The notes below the pieces were generated by a model that searched no databases, was not told where the DNA came from, and was given only the letters and a program-made list of their open reading frames with translations. A DNA stretch of 64,000 bases from Anthoceros angustus (lineage: Eukaryota; Streptophyta; Anthocerotopsida; Anthocerotales; Anthocerotaceae), in the NCBI GenBank assembly GCA_010909165.1, contig MU008169.1, positions 1,488,001-1,552,000 of the forward strand. The letters are read 5' to 3'. Position numbers and translations under genes: made by a program. Below are positions 21,935 through 33,003 of this stretch, piece after piece (position 1 is the stretch's first letter; each line of letters opens with the position of its first letter).

Positions 21935-23365
21935 TTAAGAACAATCTCGGCTCTCAAAGTATAATTTGTTATGCAACACATCATATGCTATGTAAAAACC
22001 TCTCAATTGAAACACTCCTAGTACATTTGTATGGCTAGCTTTTGACATTGCTAGACACATTAAGTGTGTGCTTGGGTTTTTTTGTTCATACAAAAAACCA
22101 AATGCATGAAAAATTCCAAAAGTCCAAGTAACACCGTTATCAAACTCCATTGCAATAGTAGGAGCAATTGGAGATTTGATGCCTGTTACATCAAAACATA
22201 ATTCAAAATAAGAAGATGTCTGAATAACTGGATATTGAATTTGTCTTTTAAGTTCATCAATTAAGGGGTTAAACGCAGCCTCCACTAATGTGGTGAATGT
22301 AGATCCAGTGTCAATAAAGGTTCCTCCTCTATTTCCAGCGGCAGTTTGAAATGCACTTGCTGGAATGGGTAATAAAACATTATCGACATAGATTTTTACT
22401 ATTGCAAGGTAATAGAAATCAGGATAAGATGGATTAAAATAAATTGTTATAGACCTCATTGAAGGGGTTCCTTGTAATGCTACCTGTCCAAGCAACAAAT
22501 ACCCTGTTTTTTCGCTGTTTACAGTGGCTATTTGGGGTAGACACATAGCAAATACTCCACCTACTTTAAGTTGTGTAATGAACGAAAATTCTGATCTACC
22601 AAGGCCAAGTATCCCCGTGGCCTCATCGTCAAATTGCCCTGTTTGGAAATCGCCAGCTCCAAAAACAAAATTTTCATATAGCAACGCGTCATCACGAACG
22701 TCAGGGCTTGTGATAGTTAGTGTTTCATATGCTACAACACCACTTGTGGATTCCACACCTAATCCATATCCTAAATAATATTCACATTTTCCGGAATTTA
22801 TTGAAGTGGAATCTTTTTGACATCTTCGTTGCGGTGATAGACCTCCCTTTATACAATATGGATCTTCACATGATAGTGGGTTATAGGTGCTTGACTTGTC
22901 GGAAAAGAATTTAGGAACATTGCTTTTAAAACAATCGATGCAAGGATTGCTTTGAACCCATACAAGACTACTCCCTGTGTCCAAAATAAGTTGGAGGGGT
23001 TGTGGAGGAGTTCCGAGATTAATAGTGGTGTAATAAATTCCAGACTTATGAGTTCCTTGTATGGGATATATATAATCACCTCCAAGTCTTCTTTTGGTAG
23101 TAGAGAAATTATCGCTTCTACGAAATAAATAATTAGCTTTTGCTCTATCTCTTTTGGCTTGTAACTCCCAATCATTTATATTTGACATCTTTCTATTGGA
23201 GAAGACCTTTTGCTCACCTTCATGTACACTGATTGGCAAAATTGATAGTTTTTTCACGTTTTCATTACTGAATTCACTCCAATCACCTTCATGACGTAAA
23301 CCACCAGCAAATGAAAGTGTACAAAGAGTAGCTAAAGTATGTATGACTAATATTGCATTCGGCAT
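21935..23365 (-). CDS. A1-family (pepsin-type) aspartic protease
   Basis: An intronless 476-residue frame from ATG at 23365. That Met is preferred to upstream in-frame starts because it begins a hydrophobic secretion signal (MPNAILVIHTLATLCTL). The propeptide contains INDWELQAKRDRAKANYL. The mature domain starts at YYTTINLGTPPQPLQLILDT with the first catalytic motif DTGSS and the following LVWVQ. It then has a Cys-rich plant-specific insert (NPCIDCF, CEDPYC) and the second catalytic motif IDTGSTFTTL. The C-terminus ends YIAYDVLHNKLYFESRDCS. Such plant nepenthesin/CDR1-like enzymes are secreted or vacuolar and act in protein turnover or defence. Both catalytic aspartates are present, so activity is plausible. 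The gene lies in AT-rich DNA beside a decayed retroelement. Confidence 0.93.
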   Translation of the reverse strand: MPNAILVIHTLATLCTLSFAGGLRHEGDWSEFSNENVKKLSILPISVHEGEQKVFSNRKMSNINDWELQAKRDRAKANYLFRRSDNFSTTKRRLGGDYIYPIQGTHKSGIYYTTINLGTPPQPLQLILDTGSSLVWVQSNPCIDCFKSNVPKFFSDKSSTYNPLSCEDPYCIKGGLSPQRRCQKDSTSINSGKCEYYLGYGLGVESTSGVVAYETLTITSPDVRDDALLYENFVFGAGDFQTGQFDDEATGILGLGRSEFSFITQLKVGGVFAMCLPQIATVNSEKTGYLLLGQVALQGTPSMRSITIYFNPSYPDFYYLAIVKIYVDNVLLPIPASAFQTAAGNRGGTFIDTGSTFTTLVEAAFNPLIDELKRQIQYPVIQTSSYFELCFDVTGIKSPIAPTIAMEFDNGVTWTFGIFHAFGFLYEQKNPSTHLMCLAMSKASHTNVLGVFQLRGFYIAYDVLHNKLYFESRDCS

Positions 23366-23519
23366 TTTGGTTGATGATAGTTCTTCAATATTTGACAATG
23401 TTTTATACACAAATTTATACTTGATAGCATTGTTGTTTACTGCAAAAAAATCAAGTTGATTTAAGTTATCTAGAATTTTGGAACAAATAATATATATCGA
23501 TATTTCAGTCATGTTTCTC

Positions 23520-24120
23520 GTCGTACTATGATTTTGTAAAGTATCAATGCGTAATTTGACTTTCTATCAAGACTTTTCTTTGCATAGACCTTGAAGAACA
23601 ATATAAGTTTCCATTAAAACATTTTCTAAGGAATATAATCATAAAATATATAAGTTTTCAAGGTTTTCTATTGAAGGAATTTTTTTGTACTTGATCCCAC
23701 TTTCATCTTTTTCTTGTGGTTAAAATATCCTATAACAATATATCCAGTAATTATCCACTGTTTTATGAGTTATATTTTACCATTTCATATTAGACGAATG
23801 TAGACCATAAGATCCTTTCATTTTGAGAGACGAGAGGGATCTTCCTTTTTGAGGGAGGAGAAGGATCTTCCTTTTTGAGAGAAAAAGAATCCTTTTCGTC
23901 ACAAGACAATAAAGTCGGCATAAAAAGTGGAGCGTCCATTTTCATTTGTTTTTATATTAAAAGACTGATGCACTTAGAACAACGAATCTGATATTGGAAG
24001 ATGGATGCACTAAGAACAGAGAATCATTTCTTTCAATATTGGAAGATTGGTACACCAAGAACAAAGAATTATACAAAGGATGTTAATAATTTTAAATTAG
24101 TTAATCATTGGAAAACTTGA
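23520..24120. other. Spacer upstream of the protease gene
   Basis: AT-rich. Three imperfect copies of a GAGGGATCTTCCTTTTTGAG-like motif occur at about 23825-23890, and a diverged pair of ATATTGGAAGAT blocks at about 23990-24050. No coding content was recognised. Confidence 0.4.
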
Positions 24121-24632
24121 CATACACTTTATTGGAACTTACTGGAGTTCTCTTGCCGCCACGTCCATGGTGAAAGAGCGATAATGTGAAGCAAGTTCAT
24201 GCTGAAAGCGCGATAATGTTTGCAGTGACTGCCATGTAAGGAGCAACAAACTGGAAACCTTTACTGTGGAATGTCGTGATGGCTGAAACTGAGGAACGTG
24301 AGGTGTTGCACCAAAAAGTCTCAAGAGCAGCTGTGGCTGCATTTCTTCGTTGATAATAAAGGTGAGATAGTGCTCCCTTGTCCTGTCCTGGAGTGTGTTT
24401 TTCAGAATATGTAGATGCCAAAAAAGTCTATCTGCAATAACGTAGGACATGGGACCATCAAGTGGGAGGTATGTAGCTGAGGAAGAGTGCCATCCACAGA
24501 GTGATGGGGACAATCGACAGTGCATACTGCGATACATGAAGCACAAGTCTGTGAATTGCCAGAAGGACGTACAGAAGTGGGTAACAGGAATCCTCACAAA
24601 ACGTCTCACAATCTTGGCGAGGAGTTGAGAGC

Positions 24633-27593
24633 TCACCTGACGGAGGAGGAGGTCAGCGAGCATCCCTGCCAAGGGTCTAGTGGAAGGGCGAAGCTGGAGT
24701 TTAATGGCCAAACAGTACTTATGATTAGCACAAAGGTCCACGACAGGTACCGTACTAGTAGGGAAGAAGGAGCCCGCCATGACAATACCTGGGCAAGCAG
24801 TACCAGGTTTTGGGCAGTCGGCATGGCAGCTTCCACCTGAAGTTGGAAGGAAATCACCCATCAGCTTAACACAGTTGTCGGCAAGGTGATTCTGAAACCA
24901 CGTGCAGACATGGAGGCCAAACAGAACGAGCAGAGTTGGACACTCACCAAGACTGTGAGCATTAGGATGGGGTCGGCTGGAATGGTGTTCGTCTGCACCA
25001 GAGCCTGCATACAATTCTCGGTCAGACTGCCAAGGTGAAGAGGAGGACAATTCTGGCACCAGTGCAGGTAGGGCAACTCACGTGGACGGTTGCAAGTCCT
25101 GCTGCAGGCAAGAGGATGAGGCGAACCACAGCTATGATCCAGAAGGCTTTCTTGTCCAAGAGAGGTTCGGGAGTGCTGGTTTCCAGCTCCTGTGCCTCTT
25201 GCCCTAGCGTGATTCTAAACGCCTTACCCGAGGACTTGACAGAAGCAGCGAGCGAGGATGCAAGAACTATGGTCTGCACTGCGAGTGTAGCAGAACCCAA
25301 TAATGTGGCAGCCTGCAAACGTGCAATTCTTTCTCAGCCTACAGAGAAAAGCAGTTCAGGAGCACATGAGAGGAGCTGATGCCGTGAACCAAGGTTGGCC
25401 GGGTTAGAGACTGACATCAAACACAGGCCGCAGAATGCCTGCTGTCGCACCCCTTATGTCAGGCCAGCCCTCCACTGTGGTCGAGGAAACCACTTGTTGC
25501 ATAGGATGGATTAAGTGTGACAAAGGTGTGGCACCGAAGAGAATGCCGATCATAACCTGGTGGGAAACAGCAAGCCCAAAAGAGAGCACTCAGCCCTTCC
25601 ATGCCCAAGATCATCATTCAACAGAACTGTGAATTGGCTGGATGATACAACTGCTGCTCACCCCATACAAGGGTGGATTCATAATTCGAGAATTTAATCT
25701 CAAGAATCTTGTCCAATGAGAAGAAGGAGGTTGAGCTGGATCTGCACTAGGTTTACCCTCATCCCCTGCAATTATTCTGTAGCCGATTGTCCACAAGCAA
25801 GGTGACCAGGACACCATATAGAGTGCCAAATATCTGACCAGGTGATAACCGGGAACGAGGATGATGAGTCAGGAGTGGGAAAGCTGGGAGCCTCCTATTC
25901 GTGTAGCGGAAATGTATGGAAGTACTCACCCTGCAGCTCGGCTTGAGTTCTCCGGGCTCAATACCCCAGACAGGAACACCTGACATGTCAAGAAGTGGAA
26001 ACTTGAGGTGCAATTCATTTCCAGAACTTCCATACACACTGAACCCGTCCCGAAAGCACAATCTTTGTCAAGTGAAAAATTCGGGGAAGCACCAGCGGAA
26101 GAGTCAAAGAGTTGTTGAATGCACATCCTGCAGTTATCAGGGATTCCCTTCTGGCAGCATTAGCTGCTGCAGCATTCAGGTCAACCTGGGCAGCAGGAAC
26201 AGCATGTACTGTGGTGAGAACAGAATCCCCCTTGCCCCCTCCTACATTCGGAACCATTGATGCTGTAATGTGAGCTTCAACAGGTTGAGGGCGAGGTGCC
26301 CCATACATAGTCCTGCAAGCTAGCTTTCCGAGAATTGCACCTGACAACACCTGCGAAAGTAGGAGTGTCTCCTCAGCCTGAAATTTTCTCCTGTGGCAGA
26401 GAAAGACTTGAACCAGCAATCTGGGCGTAATGGTAGAAGCCTCCTGGAAGGCTTACTTGCACGATTGCCATGATAGGTAGCGCCACGAGACCCTTGGTTG
26501 GCTGTGATGCAAGCGTGAGGGAAACCTGTTCACATGTTTCCACACTCCACCTCCCCTCCACGTCAGGTACTATCAATGGCTGCACCCTGCTCGTGTTTTG
26601 GGTAGGTCGCTACATCAGCAGACTCTATGCCCATACAGCAAGCAAATCTCCCTGATACGTCATCTATAAAGCTGCAAACTCCCCATCCTATGGCTTCGGA
26701 GGTTTTCTACCCACAAATGGCTTACACTATACTACCCAACAAACAATCTTGTTTGACTGCCATGCAGCAATGCCACGAGAGTCATGGAATCTGGAGCCCT
26801 CACCTTGGACATGAGGAAACAGGGGATCAGCAGGCGAAAGGCAACCTGCCATCATCCACAGAATCCAGAAGTTCTTACACATATTCCAACAGTCACTTCC
26901 ACATGACTACAGAGCAAACAGGCACAAAAATGCATGCCTGACTCAAGACCGTAGGTGTTTCAGCCGGAAGATGGCCCGATGCCTGCAGCCATACTACAAA
27001 AGCTGCAATAACAATCCCACCGTCAGAACTGTCCGAAAAACTAACCCAGTTACCCACATTCACACACGAGCAGCTCCCCAATACTCACAGCAGAGACTAA
27101 TGAGATTCAAGGACGAGCCACAGGAAGCCCGCAAGATGGCGAAATCGATATGAGCCCCAGCAGCCTGCGCCCAACTCGCAGCACCCGAGCCAGCAATGGC
27201 GACTACAGAAATAGCTGCTAATGGGATACCACATGCGCACATAACCCTCCTAAGCCCGCCTTTGACTCGACCAAATTTGATCCCGAAGATCCTCCTCCCG
27301 CCGTCCCCGCCCTCTCCATCCGAAAACGAGCGCAATCTGGACAACACCGAAGACGACGCCCTCTGCGAGGCACCCTCCCCCCAGCTCCCCTCCTGCCCCA
27401 AGCCCGGGCCCCCCACCCACGCCCTGGAGGCCAGAAGCCCATCCTTCAGTGCGGCAGCCAGAGCCCCTCGCCGGAAACGGGCAAGGCCACATTCCTCCAG
27501 ACCACGCACGTTCAGCCCGACCGCGGCTCTGGAGGCGGCCGGACTGGGACCCGGGTTCGTACTGGGTTGAAGAATGGCATGATACTGCATCAT
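24633..27593 (-). CDS. PIN-LIKES / auxin-efflux-carrier family membrane transporter
   Basis: A multi-exon minus-strand gene; borders are approximate. In order: an N-terminal exon from ATG near 27593 (MMQYHAILQPSTNPGPSP..., ending in a hydrophobic stretch IPLAAISVVAIAGSGAASW); an exon at about 26378-26100 with LSGAILGKLACRTMYG and ITAGCAFNNSLTLPLVL; one near 25815-25745 with ALYMVSWSPCLWTIGYRIIA; one near 25600-25410 with IGILFGATPLSHLIH and GILRPVFD; one at 25318-25080 with LLGSATLAVQTIVLASSLA and VVRLILLPAAGLAT; one near 25010-24955 with IPADPILMLTVL; and a last exon starting VEAAMPTAQNLVLLAQV and ending at 24633. This order is that of PILS/AEC transporters, ten-helix carriers that in plants mostly sit in the ER and limit nuclear auxin. 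Weak points are the first exon and the exact donors. Confidence 0.72.
26387..27076. repeat. About 690-bp dispersed duplication, copy 2 (in transporter intron)
   Basis: Matches 4611-5300 in the same orientation with scattered substitutions. It lies between the first and second proposed exons of the PILS-type gene. Its left boundary sits against the second exon's acceptor side and its right boundary near the end of the first exon's open frame. Confidence 0.75.
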
Positions 27594-27849
27594 CCTGCGG
27601 ACGCTCCAGTCCAGGACCGGCTGGTCCATTTAAAGATCCAGCCGGAGCAAACGCGTACTTGCTGCAGCGCCCATTCTAGCCCAGGCAACCGTGGCAGCAT
27701 TGGGAGCAGCCTGCTGGTGGTGTCAGCAAAGGGGACGACTGGACGGGGTCGTTTTATTAGTTTCTTGGCGTGGGAGATAAAATGTCGGGTCGGGCGCCCA
27801 CGGGAGCAGGACCAAGATCGGGCGCCCGGCGGCAGGGGTCGTGGCGCCC

Positions 27850-28484
27850 GAGCTTCACTCTGCGTGGCTGTGGCGGACGAGCTTGGAGCGAGCGAGATGC
27901 GGTGGCCGGTGTGAACGTGCGTCGTTCATTTTTTCTATGGCTATGACGGGCGAGGTCTGAGCGGGATGCGGTGGCCGAGGTGAAGGAGTTTCTTTCATTT
28001 TGTGTGGCTATGGCGGACGAGGGTTGAGCCGGATGCGGTATTGCCGTGGAAAAGGAGCTTCTTTCATTCTGTATGGCTATGGCGGACGAGGTTTTGGAGA
28101 GCGGGATGCTGTGGCCGGGGTGAACGTGCTTCATTCATTTTGTATCAGGCGATGGCGAGGTTTGAGCGTGTGGTGGCCGGGGTGAACGTGCTTCATTCAT
28201 TTTGCATAAGGCGATGGCGAGGTTTGAACAGGATGCCGTGGCCGGGGTGAACGTGCTTCATTCATTTTGTATCAGGCGATGGCGAGGTTTGAGCGGTAAG
28301 CGGTGGCCGAGGTGAACGAGTTTCTTCCATTTTGTATCAGGCGATGGCGGACGAGATTTGATGAGCCTGATGCGGAATTGCCGCGGTGAAGGAGCGTCTT
28401 CCAATTTGTATGGCTATGGTAGACGAGGTCTGAGCGGGATGCGGTGACCGGGGTGAACGAGCTTCCTCCACTCTGTGCGCGGCT
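27850..28484 (+). repeat. Tandem array of RAD51B start-region copies (unit about 60-80 bp, about 10 units)
   Basis: Each unit resembles GTGAACGAGCTTC, then ATTCATTTTGTATGGCTAT and GGCGGACGAGGTTTGAGCGG, then GATGCGGTGGCCG. The last unit runs into the real RAD51B start, GCTATGGCGGACAAGGCCTT followed by GAGCGG. Units start near 27850, 27912, 27980, 28048, 28120, 28181, 28247, 28311, 28393 and 28460. Many copies keep ATGGCGGAC, but the frame then meets TGA within a few codons, so they read as very short upstream ORFs (MADE-V-stop). Some copies have lost the first ATG base context (GCGATGGCGAGG). Confidence 0.85.
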
Positions 28485-29488
28485 ATGGCGGACAAGGCCT
28501 TGAGCGGCATGGGGCTCCCGCTCGACCTGCTCCACGTCTTCCGAGCTAGGAACATTCTGACAGCCAAGGACGTGCTCATGCGCACCGAGCTGGAGCTCCT
28601 GGCGCTCCTGGATGTGCCCCAGGATGTTCTTCGGCCGGCGCTGGCCTTGATCTGCGAGCAGACGGCTCCGCCGTGCCGGACGGTGCGGGAGATCTGGGAG
28701 CGGCGGGCTGCGGAGGAGCCCGGGCGGGGGCACCTCGGCACCACGCTGGCGGGGCTGGACCGAGCCTTGTGCGGGGGAATTCCGTTCGGAGCGGTGACGG
28801 AGGTGGTGGCAGCGGCGGGGATGGGAAGACGCAGCTGTGCATGATGCTGGCCGTGCTGGGAACGGTGCCGCTCTCGTCCGGCGGGCTGGACGGCTGCGTG
28901 CTGTATGTGGACGCGGAGCGGAGCTTCAGGCCGAAGCGGATGCTGCAGATTGCGCGGGCAAGGTTTCCGGACAAGTCTGTGCGAAAGGACCTGGCGCACC
29001 GCGTGCTGGTGTTGCAGCCCCGGAGTATGGCCGAGTTCATGGTGGCGGTGCAGGCGCTGGACGGCCTGGTGACGGCACACGGCGTGAAGCTCTTGATCAT
29101 GGACAGCGTGGCCGCCTTGGTGCAGGAGGAATACGGCCTGGACCGCGTCGCGGAGAGGCAGCAGGCGTTGGGGCGCGCGGCTTCCCGCCTCAAGTTTCTG
29201 GCTGAGGTGTTCCGGATGCCCGTGGTGGTAACCAATCAGGTCCGGGTGCAGCGAGGGGGGCAAGGTGACGTGCCCGTGTTCGATCAGGCTTTCGGAGACG
29301 GCGAGGACGAGATGCAGGTGGCGCCTGCTCTGGGAACACGATGGGCACATGCTGTCAATGTCCGCCTTGTGCTGGAGTCCCACTTGGGGCAGCGGTTTGT
29401 CAAGGTTGCCAAGTGCCCGCTCTCGGGAGTGGTGCGTTTCCCTTACACCGTCACCAGTGGTGGAGTCGAGCAGGCGAGTGCAGTGTGA
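28485..29488 (+). CDS. RAD51B: RAD51B-like RecA/RAD51 paralogue, single exon, one-base frame break
   Basis: ATG at 28485 gives MADKALSGMGLPLDLLHVF, ARNILTAKDVLM and LLDVPQDVL, the N-terminal domain of plant RAD51B. GHLGTTLAGLDRALCGGIPF follows. The frame breaks inside Walker A near 28824-28829: the second frame (to 29488) continues GKTQLCMMLAVLGTVPLSSG, CVLYVDAERSF, the Walker B-like VKLLIMDSVAALVQEEY, PVVVTNQVRVQ and the C-terminal FVKVAKCPLSGVVRFPYTV. Reading both frames gives about 334 residues, close to family length. RAD51B is part of the BCDX2 complex that assists RAD51 loading in homologous recombination. No introns are seen, whereas angiosperm RAD51B genes have several; a retrogene or lineage-specific intron loss is possible. 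The region is very GC-rich. The break may be a sequencing error or a true lesion. Confidence 0.88.
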
Positions 29489-29489
29489 A

Positions 29490-30190
29490 CAGCAAGATTT
29501 AGATGGTCATCGAATAATAGGTAACCCAAAAATCGTATTCGCCATTACCTACCTATAAAATTGCTGTTTAGGTAGCCCCAAACACAGTCTGTATCTAAAC
29601 AGCTCACAAGGACGTAGAGAGTGGCTATGTTCCCTTCGCGATGCCGCACATTGCGCTGTGTTGCGGGAATCTGTGGCTGAATCTACTACGAAAGGCAGTG
29701 CCACGTTGGTTACCTGGAAACAGGAACCTATTTTTTTGTAGCAAGATACATAAATGAGTTGGTTTTTTTGGTTTGCGTAGCTTGCTCCAGCAAAAGCGCT
29801 ACGGACAGATAATAATTCGACGAGGAGCTCTCCATTCATCGGGCCATGGAGCAGTCGATGAAGAGCACAGTCCCAAGCTTTCCAATCAGATAACGGACAT
29901 AAGCATCTAGCTGGTCATCCGATGCACACTATTACTGACTATAATAAATCCACCGGGCCAGGCGAACTGGTGAAGACAATGATACCAGTGTGATCCAGCA
30001 GTGGTGTGGTAGCCATAAATAAACTCATCCGACCTCTTGGGCTGTGACGGCGTCGTGGCCGCAAATCCTTCATGGGCAGCTCCGATGACGAATGTCGGAA
30101 ATAAAAGTGAACAGCAGCTAAAACAGTGAGAGGCATGCACTGCACTCCAGAAGCCACGTGAACAGGTGCCCTTCATCGACATTCCTGTCC
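29490..30190. other. Intergenic region between RAD51B and FLA
   Basis: Convergent 3' flanks. A minus-strand frame at 29839-29549 is open but resembles nothing I know. No repeat or RNA was recognised. Confidence 0.4.
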
Positions 30191-30195
30191 GCCCT

Positions 30196-31673
30196 TCACC
30201 AGAAGAGAGCAACCAGGCAGCTCAAGGCAGCAGCAGCAGCCAGAAGGCAAAACGCTACTCCGTCCACCATCCTCGAAAACCCTGCACATCCATCAAAACA
30301 CCAAACAACAACTCGAAAATGAAGCTGAACCCAAGTCTGTACCCACTCACAGTCAGGCAGTCAGGCAGTCAGGCCTTGCAACAACAACAATGCTCCCATA
30401 CCTGCACTGGGAAGCGCCAGGACACTGAAATCCGGCTCGGCGTCCTCACGTCTGACGAGCTTCCTGCGCTTGGACGGCGCCGGCGGGTCCACCGTCCCCG
30501 GCGGGAACAGCACGTCGGTGATCCCGATCACAGAAATCCTGCCATCCGAGTACAAGTCGTGGTCGTAAATCCGCGCGGTGTGCCGGCCCTGCCCGAATTC
30601 CACAGTCCCATCCGCCTCCTGGGCCACCAAGGTGTAAGGTTGGCGGAGCGTGGGGTACGCCGTCTTCCCGTTCCTCCTCACCGCGTTGTAGATATCCTCC
30701 TCCGTGAGGTACTCCGGGATGACATGATACCACAAAATGGCGTCCAGGCCCCCGGACCCCGTGAGCTGCGCGTGGGTGAGCTGGTCCAGAGCCTCGTTGG
30801 TCGGCGCCAGGAAGGTGAAAGTATGCCCCGACTCCATCAGCAACGTCAAGTCCGCCTCCAGGGAGGTGAGATTAGCCACCAGATCCGCCACCTCGCCGTA
30901 CCCCCCGTAGGCAGCCACGGCGTCCACGAAGCCCACCACCTCCTCCTCCACCGTCCCCAGGAAGAGGCCCCGTCAGGCCCCGGCGCCGGCGCCCAGGCGT
31001 AGGCCGGGGAGCGCCAGGCCCCGGCGCCGGCGGGGGCCAGCCCGAGCGGGAGGCGGGAAGGCAGGAAGCCCGGGGCCGGGGTGGTGCCCGGGCGGAGGCA
31101 GCGGCCCCTGCCTCCGCCACAGCGCGAAGGCCGCCTTCACGGACCGCGGCACCACCAGCTCCCGCAGCCCGTGCACCCGCCCGTCCTCCCGCACGATGGC
31201 GTCCGCCTCCTCCACCTCCACCCGCTGGTACAGCAGGCGCGCCCCGCGGGAAACGGAACCCGCTCCTCCGACAGCGCCGTCACGGTCCCCTCCTCCCGCC
31301 AGTCCTCCGCGGAGACGTCCCCCTTCACCACGTGGTGCTGCAGCAGCGTCTGGAGCTGGTGGATGTTGGCCGGCTCCAGCAGCCAGCGCTTGAAGCGCGC
31401 GTCCAGCCCCGTGCGCGCCAACGCCTCCTCCTTCACCGCCAGGATGGTGAGCGGCGCGTCCCCGATCACCGACTCCAGGGGCTGCAGCATCCCCGCCTTC
31501 TCCAGCAGCTCCACCGTGTAGTGGTAGTCCGAATCCAGCAGCGCCCCGAGCACGGACGACGCCCCCCCCGGGGCCCGGAGCCTCCCGCCATCGGTAACCT
31601 CCGCGCCTGAAAAGCCGGCCGCTCCCAGCAGGATCAGACAAAGCAGCGCAAGCAGCCTCCCGCTGGCCGCCAT
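30196..31673 (-). CDS. Fasciclin-like arabinogalactan protein (FLA15-18 type) with frame breaks
   Basis: ATG at 31673 starts a signal peptide (MAASGRLLALLCLILLGAAG). The first fasciclin domain includes VLGALLDSDYHYTVELLEKA, PLESVIGDAPLTILAV and FKRWLLEPANIHQLQTLLQH. It continues in another frame with ARLLYQRVEVEEADAIV and VHGLRELVVPRSVKAAF. A proline/alanine-rich arabinogalactan linker appears in the third frame (SPAYAWAPAPGPDGAS). The second fasciclin domain returns with VVGFVDAVAAYGGYGEVADL, TFLAPTNEALDQLT, ILWYHVIPEYLTEEDIYNAV and DGRISVIGITDVLFPPG. A GTATGG donor at 30401 and a small last exon 30254-30196 add a hydrophobic tail ending SCLVALFW. Such proteins are secreted cell-wall or plasma-membrane glycoproteins involved in adhesion. 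Three one-base shifts (about 31250, 31090 and 30965) interrupt it. Confidence 0.85.
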
Positions 31674-31689
31674 GGCCGGGGCTCCCCGA

Positions 31690-33000
31690 GCCCCCTCCCC
31701 CCTGCGCATGCAATGCAACGACGCTCACGCACCAGGAATGCAACAATCAATGCGACGATGCAACAATGCAACAATGCCGATGCAATGCCGATGCAATGCG
31801 GGAAGAGATTGCGGCTTCTCGTCACGGCAGCATTGCGCAGTTAGGGAACGCGGCCATGGCCGCAGCGCATAGCGAAGGAAAGGGAGGAGGAAGGACGGGG
31901 AGCGACGGCAGAGGAGGACCTCGGTCGCCGGTGAAAGCCTGGCAAAAGGACGCCCGACGGGCCGGCGTTCCGTTCAAGGCCCGTTCCGTTGACGTGATAG
32001 GCGGGGACAGGGATTGTCGGCTTGCGCATGCGCCACATCCGCCGTGACCGCCGGCTGTCCCGACGCCCCTTTCACGCTCCAGAGACTGTGGGCGGTGGTT
32101 GCAGCCCGGGGAGAAGGCCCCGGGGCGGGAGCACTGGACTGCTCATCAACAGGCGTGCGCTCGCCATGGATCGGGGCTCGGGTCCCACACACAGCCAACC
32201 GGGGCATTGCCATTGGCATTGGCCATCGGCACTGTCAAAGAGAAAGGGATTCGGGAACTACCCACCGAAGCTCTACGACTGATGGGGAGACTCACGTTTT
32301 GTAAGTATGTACACACAAACAGGCATGTGGCTGGCACCGGCTTCAGCGCAGGATAGCACAAGTGCAAATGCCAATGGCAGCCAGCCAAGCTGCGCTTGCG
32401 TCATCACCTTCACGCGAGCCAGCTTCGCGATTGCCGTACTGTACACTGCAAACTTCTGGTTCTGTTCTGGCAGATCTAGACGACAACACTTCATCTCTCA
32501 CCGCTTACTAACTTCCACAGTCCACAGCATGCGCTATGTCGACCAGGTGCATGCCATCGCCATTGCCATTGCCATTGCCATCGCCCCAGCCACTGCATAT
32601 CACAACAAAAAACAACGGCGTCCACATGTCGGCTCCGCTGTACCAGTCTTACCTGCAGCTGGCCGCCTATCGCTTTCCTTGCTTCCACCCTCCTTTGCCT
32701 CTCGCTGTTGGTTAACGGTGTAGCGCCTTGGCCTAGCAGCTGTGCAGATTTAGGGTTACTGTCCCGTGAAAGCGTCGTTGATGCAGCACGCGCTGATGCA
32801 GACTACCCGACTCTTGGATGCCTGTCCTTCTGTCCTTCGATGTGCCTGCCTCCAAGCCCTTCCATGTCACAATGATGCAGTGAGTGCAGTGGTGGTGGTG
32901 TGTCGTGAACAGCAACTTCGGCAATAGGTGTCCATGACTAAGGCCGGAGGCGCCCCCTTCTCTGCCACACAGGGAGACATGAAGGGCGCAAAAAATAATC
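31690..33000. other. GC-rich then neutral intergenic region
   Basis: Short runs of GATGCAATGCC-type repeats occur at 31745-31800 and CATTGC repeats at 32558-32585. Several open frames exist, but they show only compositional bias. No gene is supported. Confidence 0.4.
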
Positions 33001-33003
33001 TCT

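Noticed and set aside
24139-25059. Minus-strand open frame of 306 codons
   Set aside because: It overlaps the last exons of the PILS-type gene in another frame; the conserved carrier motifs are in the other frame and this one has no family features.
27196-27914. Plus-strand proline-rich frames upstream of the RAD51B array
   Set aside because: Shadows of the minus-strand first exon of the transporter in GC-rich sequence; no independent support.
28337-29383. Long minus-strand frame opposite RAD51B
   Set aside because: GC-rich antisense shadow of a well-supported gene.
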